Assembly (NCBI RefSeq): GCF_014635705.1
Contig: NZ_BMDI01000001.1
Span: forward strand, 1,132,008-1,196,007
DNA from: Oxalicibacterium faecigallinarum
GTDB taxonomy: Bacteria; Pseudomonadota; Gammaproteobacteria; Burkholderiales; Burkholderiaceae_D
DNA length: 64,000 nt
Direction: 5' to 3'
Position numbers and translations under genes: made by a program
Shown here: one piece after another, positions 16,376-25,724 of the stretch
Position numbering within the stretch: position 1 is the first letter of the stretch
Layout: each line of letters begins with the position of its first letter
Notes under the pieces: generated by a model
Database searches by the model: none
Seen by the model: the letters and a program-made list of their open reading frames with translations, nothing else
What the model was told of the DNA's origin: nothing

Positions 16376-16921
16376 TCATTCACTCACATCTGCCAGACAC
16401 GCTTGTCTGCGCCAGGCTTGCGGTGACTGTCCACTCAGTTTTTTGAAGACCCGCGTGAAATGTGACTGATCATAGAAGCCCAGGGTGTGCGCGATCTCGG
16501 TCAGTTTGATGTCCTGCTGCTTCATCGCCAGACACGCATGCGCTACACGTTTGCGCAGGATGAAGTCCCGTGGCGTCATGCCGCATGCGCGCTTGAACGC
16601 GCGTGAAAAATGACTCACGCTCAGATTCAGTGCCTGGGCAAGATCCACCGTGCGAATCGGCATGTGGATATGCGCATCGATATAGGCAGTGAGCCGATGC
16701 ACCTGCCATGCACACAAGCCTGCATGGTCATTGTTGACGGCATCGCCTTCGGCAGGCATCTGCGAGCCGGGACAAGACGGCGCAGCACGTTCGGCAGGAC
16801 ACGCCAGGCTGACAGAAATCGACATGACACCCAGACTGGCCATCGCAATCTGATAGGAGGACAGGCATTCGGGCGTCCGACGAGCCGAATCTGCAGATAG
16901 AACGCGAGGAATCGTATGCAT
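16376..16921 (-). CDS. AraC family transcriptional regulator (short form)
   Basis: 181 residues. The C-terminal 105 residues hold the two helix-turn-helix motifs of AraC/XylS: VDLAQALNLSVSHFSRAFKR and LTEIAHTLGFYDQSHFTRVF, ending in the family signature FKKLSGQSPQAWRR. The N-terminal 70 residues are too short for a cupin sensor domain and show no known fold, so ligand sensing, if any, is unusual. It is convergent with the LysR gene (14 bases apart). The start at 16921 lacks a clear ribosome site; a later start would still keep both DNA-binding motifs. Confidence 0.85.
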   Translation of the reverse strand: MHTIPRVLSADSARRTPECLSSYQIAMASLGVMSISVSLACPAERAAPSCPGSQMPAEGDAVNNDHAGLCAWQVHRLTAYIDAHIHMPIRTVDLAQALNLSVSHFSRAFKRACGMTPRDFILRKRVAHACLAMKQQDIKLTEIAHTLGFYDQSHFTRVFKKLSGQSPQAWRRQACLADVSE

Positions 16922-16998
16922 GGTTGACCCTGGGGGCTGTCAAAACGACATCATGCAGTCCTTGCCGGTTGTGCAAAAGACTCAAGTCAGCGGACCTG

Positions 16999-17022
16999 AA
17001 CCAACACTTTCGTGTTGGTTTT
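16999..17022 (-). terminator. Hairpin after the response regulator gene
   Basis: AACCAACAC (16999-17007) pairs perfectly with GTGTTGGTT (17012-17020) around a 4-base loop. It lies 18 bases past the stop of the regulator gene at 17038. The clearer T-run is on the plus strand, so direction of action is uncertain. Confidence 0.5.
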
Positions 17023-17037
17023 CAACGTGAATTATAT

Positions 17038-17664
17038 TCAGGGTGTGACAAATCCCCTTTCGACGGCAATCGCCACCGCGTGTGTACGATTGCGCGCCGA
17101 CAGCTTGTCCATCAGGCTGCGTACATGCCCCTTGATCGTGTCTTCGGCCAAACCAAGATGGTCAGCAATTTCCTTGTTGGACAGGCCGCCCGCGATCAGG
17201 CCCAGTATCTCCAGTTCACGCGGCGTCAGATGCTCCTTCCCGAGATGATCAGCCAGATCTGCCGCAATCGCTGTTGGAAAATAGCGCTTGCCGACAGCGA
17301 GCACACGTACGGCTTCCGTCAGCTCGGTGCGCAAGGCGGTCTTGAGCAGGTAGGCCTGCGCTCCGGCCTTGATGGCATGACTGGCACGTACATCGCCGCG
17401 ATAAGTCGTCAGAATGCCGATCCGCGCGGTGGGAAATTCGTTGCGGATCAGGTGAATCGCATCGATGCCGTTCATCCGCGGCATTTGCAGATCAATCAGC
17501 GCGACATCCGGCAAATGCGTGCGATACAGCGTCAATGCTTCCAGCCCGTCTGCGGCTTCAGCCACGACTTCCATATCCGGCTGGCTCTCGATCACGGCAC
17601 GTATGCCTTCGATCATGAGCGGATGATCGTCTGCAATGAGTATGCGGATTTTTCTGTCAGTCAT
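17038..17664 (-). CDS. NarL/FixJ family response regulator
   Basis: 208 residues. Receiver domain with acidic pair Asp12-Asp13 (ADDHP), phospho-acceptor Asp58 (ALIDLQMP) and the conserved lysine in YLLKTA; C-terminal LuxR-type helix-turn-helix LTPRELEILGLIAGGLSNKEIADHL...VRSLMDKL. It overlaps the kinase gene by 8 bases (17657-17664), so the two are translationally coupled and almost certainly partners. Targets are not shown by the sequence; the hydrolase/exporter block immediately upstream in the same direction is the obvious candidate. Confidence 0.94.
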   Translation of the reverse strand: MTDRKIRILIADDHPLMIEGIRAVIESQPDMEVVAEAADGLEALTLYRTHLPDVALIDLQMPRMNGIDAIHLIRNEFPTARIGILTTYRGDVRASHAIKAGAQAYLLKTALRTELTEAVRVLAVGKRYFPTAIAADLADHLGKEHLTPRELEILGLIAGGLSNKEIADHLGLAEDTIKGHVRSLMDKLSARNRTHAVAIAVERGFVTP

Positions 17665-20600
17665 GTTTTCTCCATTCCGCGATTCTGTTGAACCAGGCCT
17701 GCCATTTCAGCCAGCGACAACCACGCAGGCATGCCAGTACATCAACCGTTGTTCCTCCGTCGTCCCTATTGCGGATATCCAGAATCGCACCGATCTCGGA
17801 CGCACGTTCACGCATGCCGGATACCCCCCAATGGCCTTCCTTGCCATATCGCCCCAGATAGGCAGGCGGAATACCAATTCCATCGTCGCGGACAATCAAG
17901 CGAATGCGCGTTGTGGTGTAGAGCAGTTCCACGCGTACAGTGGTTGCCTGCGCGTGCAGAAAGGCGTTCACGATCGCCTCGTGCGCAATGCCGTACAAAT
18001 CGCGATGCAACGCTGCCGACATCACCACAGGCGTGCCGCTGGATCTGATTTCGAAGACTGCACCACTGTCACTTTCCAGGGTCCGCCCCAGCTCCTCCAG
18101 ACGTTGTGCAAGATCGATGCGTACCGGCACCTGCGCATCACGCAAGTCGCGTACGCGGTCACGTCCTTCTTCGACCATTTTTTCGGTACGCAGCAGCGCT
18201 TTCTCAAGATCATCCCGCGCACGGGTCTCGCTTGGCATGGCATTGGCAATGACCTGTAACCGCAACAGCAAACCCTGCACGCCCTGCAGCAAGGTATCGT
18301 GCAGTTCGCGCGCAATGCGCTCGCGTTCTGCATGCCGCGCCGCCAGACGATCATGCATGCGACGCCGCAAACCACGCATGCTCCAGACATAAGCCAGCAT
18401 CAGGAGCAATACAATCAGCACGCCACCGAAGATCTGGAAAAGCGGGCGCGCGTACAAGGTTGGCTCGATGGAAAAGGTATAAGTCGCCTCCTGTTCGCTG
18501 GGGATGCCGTCCTGATCCGTTGCGACAACACGGAAGCGATAGTCTCCCGCGTCCAGCCCCGTGTAGGTCGCTGACCGACGACGGCCCGCCACCTGCCAGT
18601 CGTTGTCGTAACCGTCGAGGCGATAGCTGAACGACACCGTTTCCGGTGCCGACAGACTCAAGGCTGTGTAATCGATTACCAGACGCTGCGTCGATGCAGG
18701 CAGCACGGCAGGCTGCAAATTCGCAAGCAATGCGCCGTCGGCCATCACGGATTCGATATGGGTCGACGGCCCGGCCTGATCCGACTGCACACTCGCAGGA
18801 TCGATCCAGAACACGCCATTACTGGTCGAGAACCAGAGCCGGTTATCCTCTGTCTTTACTGCCGTCGGCAACGGCAGCACCTGATACGGATCGTTTGCCA
18901 GTCCGCTTAAGCGACCGTACGACCGATAGCGCACGCGATGATTCGGCAAGGATGCGGCATGCATGAGTTCCGACGATTCGATCTGAAAAATGCCTGATCG
19001 TGTATGCACCCATAACTCAGGCATGGCGTCTGCATTTCCTGCTGTCTGTACCGCCAGCATCGCATACACGTTACCGAAGGCAGACCAGTCCGGGACGTTC
19101 AGCCGCACGAAGCGGTCGTTCTCGATCCATCCCATGCCGTTCTGACCGCCGACCCAGGTACGACCGCCGTGATGCAGAATGGCGGTGACATGGCCGATAT
19201 CCAAGCCATCCTTGCTTGTCCATCGCGTCACGCCATCCTCTTGCTGCCGGATCAGCAAGCCGTCCCGGTAACCAAACCAGACATTTCCCTGCGCATCGGT
19301 CGCGGCAGAAACCGGCATGATCTGGCTTGCAAGCGCCGAGACGGGAAGCATTTTGTGCCAGGCATGATGCTTCCATACATACAGTCCCCGTCGATTGATG
19401 GATACCCAGAGGCTGTCCTTCGCATCCACCGCCAAAGCACGGACGGTTGAATCGGCACTGCTTCCCGATGGCAGCGATGTCACGAAGCGCGGAATATCAC
19501 CGACCGTTTTCCATATCCCCGCCGGACCGGCGATCCAGATGTTTTCCTGCGCATCGCGCATGGCAGCTGTAATCGGTGATGGGAGTGAGAAACGCTGCTG
19601 GTGTTTGCCTTGCAGATGCGTTACCCCATGATTGCTGGTACCCGCCCACAACGTCCCCATCCGGCCCGGTGCAAGCGCATAGTTCAGCCCATCCAGCGGG
19701 AGCTCGGACGGCATCAGGACACGCGTTCGCAACCGGTCCAGACCGGCGCTCGTGCCGATCCAGATGCTGTGTTCACGGTCGGCAAAGATCGGCCACACAT
19801 AATTGGCGCTCAGACCATCCCGGAAGGAAAAAACCTGCGCCTTGCGCAACCGCGTCGCATCCACTGGAAAATCCACATACCGCACACCCTGACCGAGTGT
19901 GCTGATCCACAGTCCACCATCGTGGTCGACATGCAAATTGCTGGCGGGCACATCCATCTGAAATGTGTCGACGGTCGTCCGCACCTGTTCGCGGGCGATC
20001 CGATATAGCACGCCCTTGTAGCGCTCTGCCAGCCAGATCGCGCCATCTGGCGCCTGCGCAAACCCGCTTCCCCATTCCACCTTCACACCGGCATTGATGA
20101 ATTGCCTGGTACCGGAAGGCAGATAAAACAGTTCTCCCGCAGTCGCCAGCCAGAGCGTATCCGTGCGATCAACAAACACAGCACGTGCCCTGCCCTCGGG
20201 CAAGCGCCAACCCTGCCATTCGGTTTGCCATCGTCGTCCGTCAAAACGGGCCAGCCCGTCTTCCGCCGCCGCCCAGATTGCACCATCGTGGGTTCTGGCC
20301 ATGCCGTACACCACGCCCGGCTGCAACTGCTCAGGCGAAAAACGTGTCAGCCCCTGCTTTCTGATTCGCACGACACCACCCGCACGCAACCCGACCCATA
20401 GCTCATCCTCCACGGCCAGAAGGCAAGAAACGATACCAATGGGTTTTGCATCCGGGGCGCGATAAGGCGTGAAGTCAAAGCCGTCAAAGCGAAACAGGGA
20501 ATCATTAGTCCCCAGCCATAGATAACCGTCGGCCGTCTGTGCAATTGCACCAACCTGACTGGGCCCGCCATCCGCAGCCAGCCATCGGTGGTGCTCCATC

Positions 20601-20749
20601 CGGTTGGGGGCCTTGCTCAAGGCGTTACCGCATTGACCAAGCAGTATCAACAGGATGCAGCATCCCAGCGTCCAGCGAGGCACACCAGATGCGGCTCGCC
20701 ACGAATGTCCAGACGAAAACAGGGAAGCAAGAAGAGAAAGGGGATGCAT
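17657..20749 (-). CDS. Propeller-type two-component sensor histidine kinase
   Basis: 1030 residues. Short N-terminal hydrophobic segment (CCILLILLGQC), then a large periplasmic part with repeated GxLWLGT/DG-type blades (DGYLWLGTNDSLFRF, DGAIWAAAEDGLARF, DHDGGLWISTLGQGV, EHSIWIGTSAGLDRL and more) forming two beta-propellers, then a Y_Y_Y domain (SFSYRLDGYDNDWQVAG), one membrane helix (IFGGVLIVLLLMLAYVW), a HisKA_3 domain with ERIARELHDTLLQGVQ (phospho-His) and an HATPase domain (NAFLHAQA, VRDDGIGI, GHWGVSGMRERA). ATG 20749 chosen; the frame continues to a GTG at 20800. Partner of the overlapping regulator gene. The ligand bound by the propellers is unknown. Confidence 0.93.
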   Translation of the reverse strand: MHPLSLLASLFSSGHSWRAASGVPRWTLGCCILLILLGQCGNALSKAPNRMEHHRWLAADGGPSQVGAIAQTADGYLWLGTNDSLFRFDGFDFTPYRAPDAKPIGIVSCLLAVEDELWVGLRAGGVVRIRKQGLTRFSPEQLQPGVVYGMARTHDGAIWAAAEDGLARFDGRRWQTEWQGWRLPEGRARAVFVDRTDTLWLATAGELFYLPSGTRQFINAGVKVEWGSGFAQAPDGAIWLAERYKGVLYRIAREQVRTTVDTFQMDVPASNLHVDHDGGLWISTLGQGVRYVDFPVDATRLRKAQVFSFRDGLSANYVWPIFADREHSIWIGTSAGLDRLRTRVLMPSELPLDGLNYALAPGRMGTLWAGTSNHGVTHLQGKHQQRFSLPSPITAAMRDAQENIWIAGPAGIWKTVGDIPRFVTSLPSGSSADSTVRALAVDAKDSLWVSINRRGLYVWKHHAWHKMLPVSALASQIMPVSAATDAQGNVWFGYRDGLLIRQQEDGVTRWTSKDGLDIGHVTAILHHGGRTWVGGQNGMGWIENDRFVRLNVPDWSAFGNVYAMLAVQTAGNADAMPELWVHTRSGIFQIESSELMHAASLPNHRVRYRSYGRLSGLANDPYQVLPLPTAVKTEDNRLWFSTSNGVFWIDPASVQSDQAGPSTHIESVMADGALLANLQPAVLPASTQRLVIDYTALSLSAPETVSFSYRLDGYDNDWQVAGRRRSATYTGLDAGDYRFRVVATDQDGIPSEQEATYTFSIEPTLYARPLFQIFGGVLIVLLLMLAYVWSMRGLRRRMHDRLAARHAERERIARELHDTLLQGVQGLLLRLQVIANAMPSETRARDDLEKALLRTEKMVEEGRDRVRDLRDAQVPVRIDLAQRLEELGRTLESDSGAVFEIRSSGTPVVMSAALHRDLYGIAHEAIVNAFLHAQATTVRVELLYTTTRIRLIVRDDGIGIPPAYLGRYGKEGHWGVSGMRERASEIGAILDIRNRDDGGTTVDVLACLRGCRWLKWQAWFNRIAEWRKHD

Positions 20750-20911
20750 GATCGTGATTGCAGACGGAAACATCATCCCGACGAAAAAATGGGACACCAC
20801 TAACGGTATCCCATGGTACGACCAAACGCGTTGTTGTGCGCGTTGCGCGATAGGTACACGCTGATGATCAGCATGCTAAACGTTCGCGCATTTGCAACGC
20901 ATTGCATACGC

Positions 20912-21598
20912 TTATTTTGCGGGAATCGGTGCCAGAATTTGGTTCTTGACCTTGGTACGCTCCGCACCCTTGTGCACCATGGTGACCGCATAATCGATGC
21001 CCATGCCGTACGCACCCGAATGATCCTTGACGATGCCGGTCACGGCATCGTAGGTTTCCTTGCGCGCCCAGTCGCGCTGCCATTCGAGCATGACTTGTTG
21101 CCAGGTGACCGGCACCACGCCCGCCTGAATCATGCGCTGCATCGACATGTCGTGCGCCAGTTGCGAGGTACCGCCGGATGCATCGGCCACCATGTAGATT
21201 TCATAACCGCCTTCGGCCATGGCACACAGGGCAAAACTATTGTTGCAGACTTCGGTCCACAGGCCCGATACGATCACCTTTTTACGACCGTTGGCCTTGA
21301 GGGCGTCACGCACCTTCTGGTCATCCCACGAATTCATGGAGGTACGTTCCAGCAGCTTGTGATCCGGGAAGACATCCAGCAATTCCGGATAAGTGTGGCC
21401 CGAAAAACTGTCGGTTTCCACCGTCGTGATGATGGTTGGAATGTTGAACACCTTGGCCGCCTTGGCCAGCGCAACGGTGTTGTTCTTCAAGGTCTGGCGA
21501 TCGATAGACTGTACACCGAATGCCATTTGCGGCTGATGATCGATAAAGATCAACTGGCAGTTGGTCGGGGTCAGGACTTCAAGCTTTGGGTTGCTCAT
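20912..21598 (-). CDS. Isochorismatase-like cysteine hydrolase (YcaC type)
   Basis: 228 residues. Rossmann-like hydrolase with the catalytic triad pieces visible: Asp in FIDHQPQM, Lys in the NGRKKVIVSG strand region, and Cys in GLWTEVCNNSFALCA. Such proteins cleave amide or ester bonds in small molecules; YcaC-like members have no firmly known substrate. ATG 21598 follows AAAGGAG at 6 bases and is preferred to the frame start at 21643. It is the last structural gene of the block XapX-amidohydrolase-DoxX-MFS-hydrolase, 88 bases after the MFS gene. Confidence 0.88.
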   Translation of the reverse strand: MSNPKLEVLTPTNCQLIFIDHQPQMAFGVQSIDRQTLKNNTVALAKAAKVFNIPTIITTVETDSFSGHTYPELLDVFPDHKLLERTSMNSWDDQKVRDALKANGRKKVIVSGLWTEVCNNSFALCAMAEGGYEIYMVADASGGTSQLAHDMSMQRMIQAGVVPVTWQQVMLEWQRDWARKETYDAVTGIVKDHSGAYGMGIDYAVTMVHKGAERTKVKNQILAPIPAK

Positions 21599-21685
21599 GC
21601 AATGCTCCTTTGGAGGTAATGGTCTGCATGGATCATGGTTCATCCATGCAGTTTGAATAAAGACGGTGATCGATTGCAGATGCCG

Positions 21686-23260
21686 TCAGGACGGTGCAAT
21701 CAAATGTTCGGTTCGTGGCGCTTCTGGTCCGCTGTGCAACGCATGTACACGTGTCGTGATTGCCTTGTCGTTTTCGGTAAAGCGATCGTGCTGGCGCAGA
21801 TGCTCCAGCCATGACTCGACGACAAAGGTTTCGATGTAACGACCTGGCTCGGCCATGTCTTCAAACACGCCCCACGAGATGGCACCACCGCGACGACGTA
21901 CACGCCGCATTTCATGAATGGCCTGACGGAAGGCTGTAGCGTTTTCCGGCAGTACCCGATATTCGACGTTGATACGGATTGGACCGGCATCGTGTGCCGC
22001 ATCAATCTGTGGTGCATGCGTATGCAGATGCGTGGATGGCGTGAGATCAAGATCCGGCGACATGTTGAGCTTCCAGCGTAATGCCGTTGCGCATGCCAGC
22101 ACCATGCCAAGCGCGGCAATGATCAACGCCATTGAGGTACCCAACTGTGCAGCCGTTTTACCCCAGATCGTGCTACCCGCTGCCATCGATCCAAAGAACA
22201 CCACGAGATAGACCGCCAGTGCCCGTGCCTTGACCCAACCAGCCGAGCTGCGCTGTGCGCCGACATTGAGGATGGACAGCATCGCAATCCATGCCAGACC
22301 AGAGAACAGCAAAATGCCACCCAGCAGCCATGCGTTCTGCACCGTGCCAAGTGCCAGCATCGTGATCGCAAACAACACACTGGCCCCCAATGCCAAGACA
22401 TCGGTTGAGAAAGCCTTCTTCAGTCGCGGCAACAGCAAGGCACCAGCCACAGCACCGACACCAATACACGCCAGCAACGCACCGTAACCACCCGCGCCCA
22501 ACCCAAGCTGGTTACGCGCGACCAAAGGCAACAAGGCCCATGCCGCGCTGCCAAAGACAAAAAAGGCAACCGCACGAATCAACACCACGCGCAGCAAAGG
22601 TGCAGCATGCACATAACGCAGACCGGCGCGTACCGCAGGAAAAAAATGTTCAGCAGGCAAGCGCTGCACGCGTGGCACAGGTTTCCATGCGTACAGCACC
22701 ATCACGACACCCAACACGGACAAGGCATTGAGCATGAACACAACCGGCGGGCCGGCAAAGGACAGAATCAGGCCACCCAGCGCTGGCCCAATCGCACGAC
22801 TGATATTGACGCCCAGCGAGTTGAGTGCAACGGCTGCCGACAGATCTTGCTTGCCAACCAGTTCCGGCACGATGGCCTGAAATGGCGGCGCTGCCATCGC
22901 CGCGCCTACACCCAGCATAAAGGTCGATGCGAGCAGAATCTCCGGCGTCACCAGACCACCGAAGGCAAGTACGCCTAACACCGCTGCCGTCACCAGCATC
23001 CAGATCTGGGCAAACAACAAATACTTGCGACGATCGACAATATCGGCCAGCACGCCGGATGGCAACGCAAACAGGAACATCGGCAAGCTTGTCGCCGCCT
23101 GTACCAGTGCGACCATCAAGGGATCGGGACTCAACGACGTCATCATCCAGCCAGCACCGACGTCGTGCATCCACGTGCCAATGTTCGATGCCACGGTCGC
23201 CAGCCACAAGCCACGGAACAGCTTGTTCTGCAACGGACTCCAGGAAGAAGTGTCCGCCAT
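21686..23260 (-). CDS. MFS exporter of the transmembrane-effector (EntS/TFS-like) family with C-terminal domain
   Basis: 524 residues. An N-terminal 12-helix MFS part begins FRGLWLATVASNIGTWMHDVGAGW, the hallmark of the MFS_3 family that includes the enterobactin exporter, with the loop signature PSGVLADIVDRRKYLL. After about residue 420 a soluble cytoplasmic tail follows (IRINVEYRVLPENATAFRQAIHEMRRVRRRGGA...RYIETFVVESWLEHLRQHDR), which looks like an antibiotic-biosynthesis-monooxygenase-type ferredoxin fold and is usual for this family. Start overlaps the doxX stop by one base. It probably exports a product or toxin linked to the two neighbouring hydrolases. Confidence 0.88.
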   Translation of the reverse strand: MADTSSWSPLQNKLFRGLWLATVASNIGTWMHDVGAGWMMTSLSPDPLMVALVQAATSLPMFLFALPSGVLADIVDRRKYLLFAQIWMLVTAAVLGVLAFGGLVTPEILLASTFMLGVGAAMAAPPFQAIVPELVGKQDLSAAVALNSLGVNISRAIGPALGGLILSFAGPPVVFMLNALSVLGVVMVLYAWKPVPRVQRLPAEHFFPAVRAGLRYVHAAPLLRVVLIRAVAFFVFGSAAWALLPLVARNQLGLGAGGYGALLACIGVGAVAGALLLPRLKKAFSTDVLALGASVLFAITMLALGTVQNAWLLGGILLFSGLAWIAMLSILNVGAQRSSAGWVKARALAVYLVVFFGSMAAGSTIWGKTAAQLGTSMALIIAALGMVLACATALRWKLNMSPDLDLTPSTHLHTHAPQIDAAHDAGPIRINVEYRVLPENATAFRQAIHEMRRVRRRGGAISWGVFEDMAEPGRYIETFVVESWLEHLRQHDRFTENDKAITTRVHALHSGPEAPRTEHLIAPS

Positions 23261-23667
23261 TACGCCACCCGCTTGCGGCTGAGCGACCAGTTACCCGGCC
23301 CGCATAAGGCGATCGTGCCAAAGATGATCATCAGCAGCCAGCCGAACTGGCCTTCGGCAATCGACCACTGTGTATGCACAACAAACATCGATACGATCAG
23401 CACTGCCAACACCGGCAGACAAGCCAGTCGCGTGAACACGCCAGCAGCGATGAACAATGGACACACCACTTCGGCAAAAATCGCCATCAACAGAGAAAAC
23501 TGACGGCCGAGACCAAGCGGATCTTCGATCAGCGACAGCTCTTCGGTGTAATGCACGATCTTTGGCAAGCCGTGCACGTAGAACAGCATGAAGGCACCGG
23601 CCACACGCAGGAAAAACAAACCAGCATCGATGCGCGGCAACTGCCAGCCTGAAACAGATTGATTCAT
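23260..23667 (-). CDS. DoxX family membrane protein
   Basis: 135 residues, four hydrophobic segments. DoxX-type features: RIDAGLFFLRVAGAFMLFYVHGLPKIVHY at the N-terminus and SLLMAIFAEVVCPLFIAAGVFTRLACLP in the middle. DoxX proteins are linked to quinone- or thiol-coupled redox functions, but most bacterial members are uncharacterised. Its stop overlaps the MFS start and it follows the amidohydrolase by 17 bases, so it belongs to one operon. Confidence 0.87.
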   Translation of the reverse strand: MNQSVSGWQLPRIDAGLFFLRVAGAFMLFYVHGLPKIVHYTEELSLIEDPLGLGRQFSLLMAIFAEVVCPLFIAAGVFTRLACLPVLAVLIVSMFVVHTQWSIAEGQFGWLLMIIFGTIALCGPGNWSLSRKRVA

Positions 23668-23684
23668 ATGAATGTTCTATGCGA

Positions 23685-25682
23685 TCAGAAAGCGAAACAG
23701 CTGCAACCGAGTGCGCCCCAGAAACCCGAATAGTTGGATATCGGCACCGATGACTTGCGCGCAATATCATGCGCATGGGCATGCACACCGCAAGCGCCTG
23801 CACATTGATGCGGCAAGGCAGCCAGTTGCTGACGTGTCGCAACCTGACGGTAATGACCCGGAACCGTCTTCACTGGCGACCAGTCCGGCATGACCGGAAT
23901 CGGCGGCGGTGCGATCTTGGTAAATTCATCACTGCCATAGACGACCTTGCCATCGACAATCGTCAGGACGGATTCAATCGATTTGATCGCGTCTTCGTGT
24001 ACCGAGAAGAAGTCGCTGGACAGCACCGCCAGATCGGCAAGCTGGCCTTCCTTGATGCGGCCTTTCTTGCCCTGTTCACTGGAGAACCAGGCACTGCCGT
24101 TGGTCCATAACGCCAGCGCCTCGTCACGCGAGAGTTGCGCGCTGGTCTGCGTCAGCTTCATGCCACCGACCGTACGACCGGAAACCAGCCAGTACAGCGC
24201 CGTCCACGGGTTGTAGCTGGCAACACGTGTGGCGTCGGTACCGCCACCGACCGGAATGCCGGCATCCAGCATGCGCTTGATCGGTGGCGTCTGCTGCGCA
24301 GCTTCCGTACCGTAACGCTCGACAAAGTACTCACCCTGAAATGCCATCCGGTGCTGAATCGCAATCCCGCCGCCCAACGCACGCACACGATCTATATTGC
24401 GTGGCGAGATCGTTTCTGCGTGATCGAACATCCAGCGCAAGCCATCAAAAGGAATCTCGCGATTGACCTTCTCAAACACGTCGAGCATGCGGCTGATCGA
24501 CTCATCGTAGGTTGCATGCAGACGGAACGGCCAGCGCTGCGTCACCAGATGGCGGACCACGCGCTCCAGCTCGTCTTCCATGCCTGCCGGCAGTTCCGGA
24601 CGTGGCTCGAGGAAGTCTTCAAAGTCGGCGGCGGAAAACACCAGCATTTCGCCCGCACCGTTGTGGCGATAAAAGTCATCGCCCTGCCCCGGTTTGACCA
24701 GTTTGCTCCAAGACTGAAAATCTTCCAGTTCCTTGCCCTTGTTTTGCGTGAACAGGTTGTAGGCAATACGCACCGTCAACTGCTTGTTGCGCGCCAGATC
24801 GTCGATGATTGCGTAATCTTCCGGATAGTTCTGGAAGCCACCGCCTGCATCGATCGTGCTGGTGACTCCCAGCCGATTCAGTTCACGCATGAACTGGCGC
24901 GTCGAGTTGACCTGATACTCATGCGGCAGGGTTGGCCCTTTGGCCAGCGTGGCGTAGAGGATCAGAGCATTCGGTTTGGCGATCAGCATGCCGGTCGGAT
25001 TGCCGGCTGCATCGCGCTGGATTTCACCGCCCGGCGGATTCGGCGTGTCCTTGGTATAACCGACTGCACGCAAGGCAGCGCGATTGAGCAAGGCACGGTC
25101 ATAGAGATGCAGCACAAACACCGGCGTGTCTGGTGCAGCCGCGTTGATTTCTTCCAGCGTTGGCATGCGCTTCTCGGCAAACTGAAATTCGGTCCAGCCG
25201 CCAACCACACGCACCCATTGCGGTGTTGGCGTACGCAGGGCTTGCTCTTTCAGCATGCGCAAGGCATCGGCCACCGACGGTACGCCTTCCCAGCGCAGTT
25301 CGAGGTTGTAGTTGAGGCCGCCGCGAATCAGATGGGTATGCGAGTCGTTCAAACCCGGAATAACGGTGCGGCCATGCAGATCAATGACCTGACTGCCTGG
25401 CAGGTGATGACGCATGACTTCTTCTGTATCGCCGACGGCGAGAAACTTGCCGTCACGAATTGCCACGGCCGACGCAGTAGGCCGGTTTTGATCGACCGTA
25501 TGAAATTTGCCGTTGAGCAGAATCAGCGTTGTGCCGGCAGTCCCGGTAGCAGCATCTTCACGGCCACTGCGCGTCACTGCACCAGCTGATGCAGCATCCA
25601 CACGATTGGCAACGGCACCCAGTGTTGCCAGTGCGGCGCTGGAAGCTACCGATTTGAGCATGTTGCGTCGATGATTGTTCAT
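23685..25682 (-). CDS. Tat-exported amidohydrolase family 3 (YtcJ-like) with Cys/His-rich tail
   Basis: 665 residues. Twin-arginine signal NNHRRNMLKSVASSAALATLG (shortened) with AxA cleavage near residue 31. The catalytic domain is a metal-dependent amidohydrolase: LILLNGKFHTVD, TVIPGLNDSHTHL (HxH metal ligands), MFDHAETISP, GIPVGGGTDA and the C-terminal RDEALALWTNGSAWFS, LADLAVLSSD. The end is odd: after SPVKTVPGHYRQ come HQCAGACGVHAHAHD and WGALGCSCFAF, with five Cys and four His in about 45 residues, suggesting metal binding or a redox role. AAGGA precedes the ATG. Substrate unknown; it heads the block with doxX, the exporter and the isochorismatase-like gene. Confidence 0.88.
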   Translation of the reverse strand: MNNHRRNMLKSVASSAALATLGAVANRVDAASAGAVTRSGREDAATGTAGTTLILLNGKFHTVDQNRPTASAVAIRDGKFLAVGDTEEVMRHHLPGSQVIDLHGRTVIPGLNDSHTHLIRGGLNYNLELRWEGVPSVADALRMLKEQALRTPTPQWVRVVGGWTEFQFAEKRMPTLEEINAAAPDTPVFVLHLYDRALLNRAALRAVGYTKDTPNPPGGEIQRDAAGNPTGMLIAKPNALILYATLAKGPTLPHEYQVNSTRQFMRELNRLGVTSTIDAGGGFQNYPEDYAIIDDLARNKQLTVRIAYNLFTQNKGKELEDFQSWSKLVKPGQGDDFYRHNGAGEMLVFSAADFEDFLEPRPELPAGMEDELERVVRHLVTQRWPFRLHATYDESISRMLDVFEKVNREIPFDGLRWMFDHAETISPRNIDRVRALGGGIAIQHRMAFQGEYFVERYGTEAAQQTPPIKRMLDAGIPVGGGTDATRVASYNPWTALYWLVSGRTVGGMKLTQTSAQLSRDEALALWTNGSAWFSSEQGKKGRIKEGQLADLAVLSSDFFSVHEDAIKSIESVLTIVDGKVVYGSDEFTKIAPPPIPVMPDWSPVKTVPGHYRQVATRQQLAALPHQCAGACGVHAHAHDIARKSSVPISNYSGFWGALGCSCFAF

Positions 25683-25724
25683 GTCATGAATCCTTCAGGA
25701 AAAGAAAGCGGACGGCGCAAGGCA

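Noticed and set aside
24135-25589. 484-codon rightward open frame opposite the amidohydrolase
   Set aside because: Antisense shadow of a clearly identified gene; no ribosome site, no recognisable domain.
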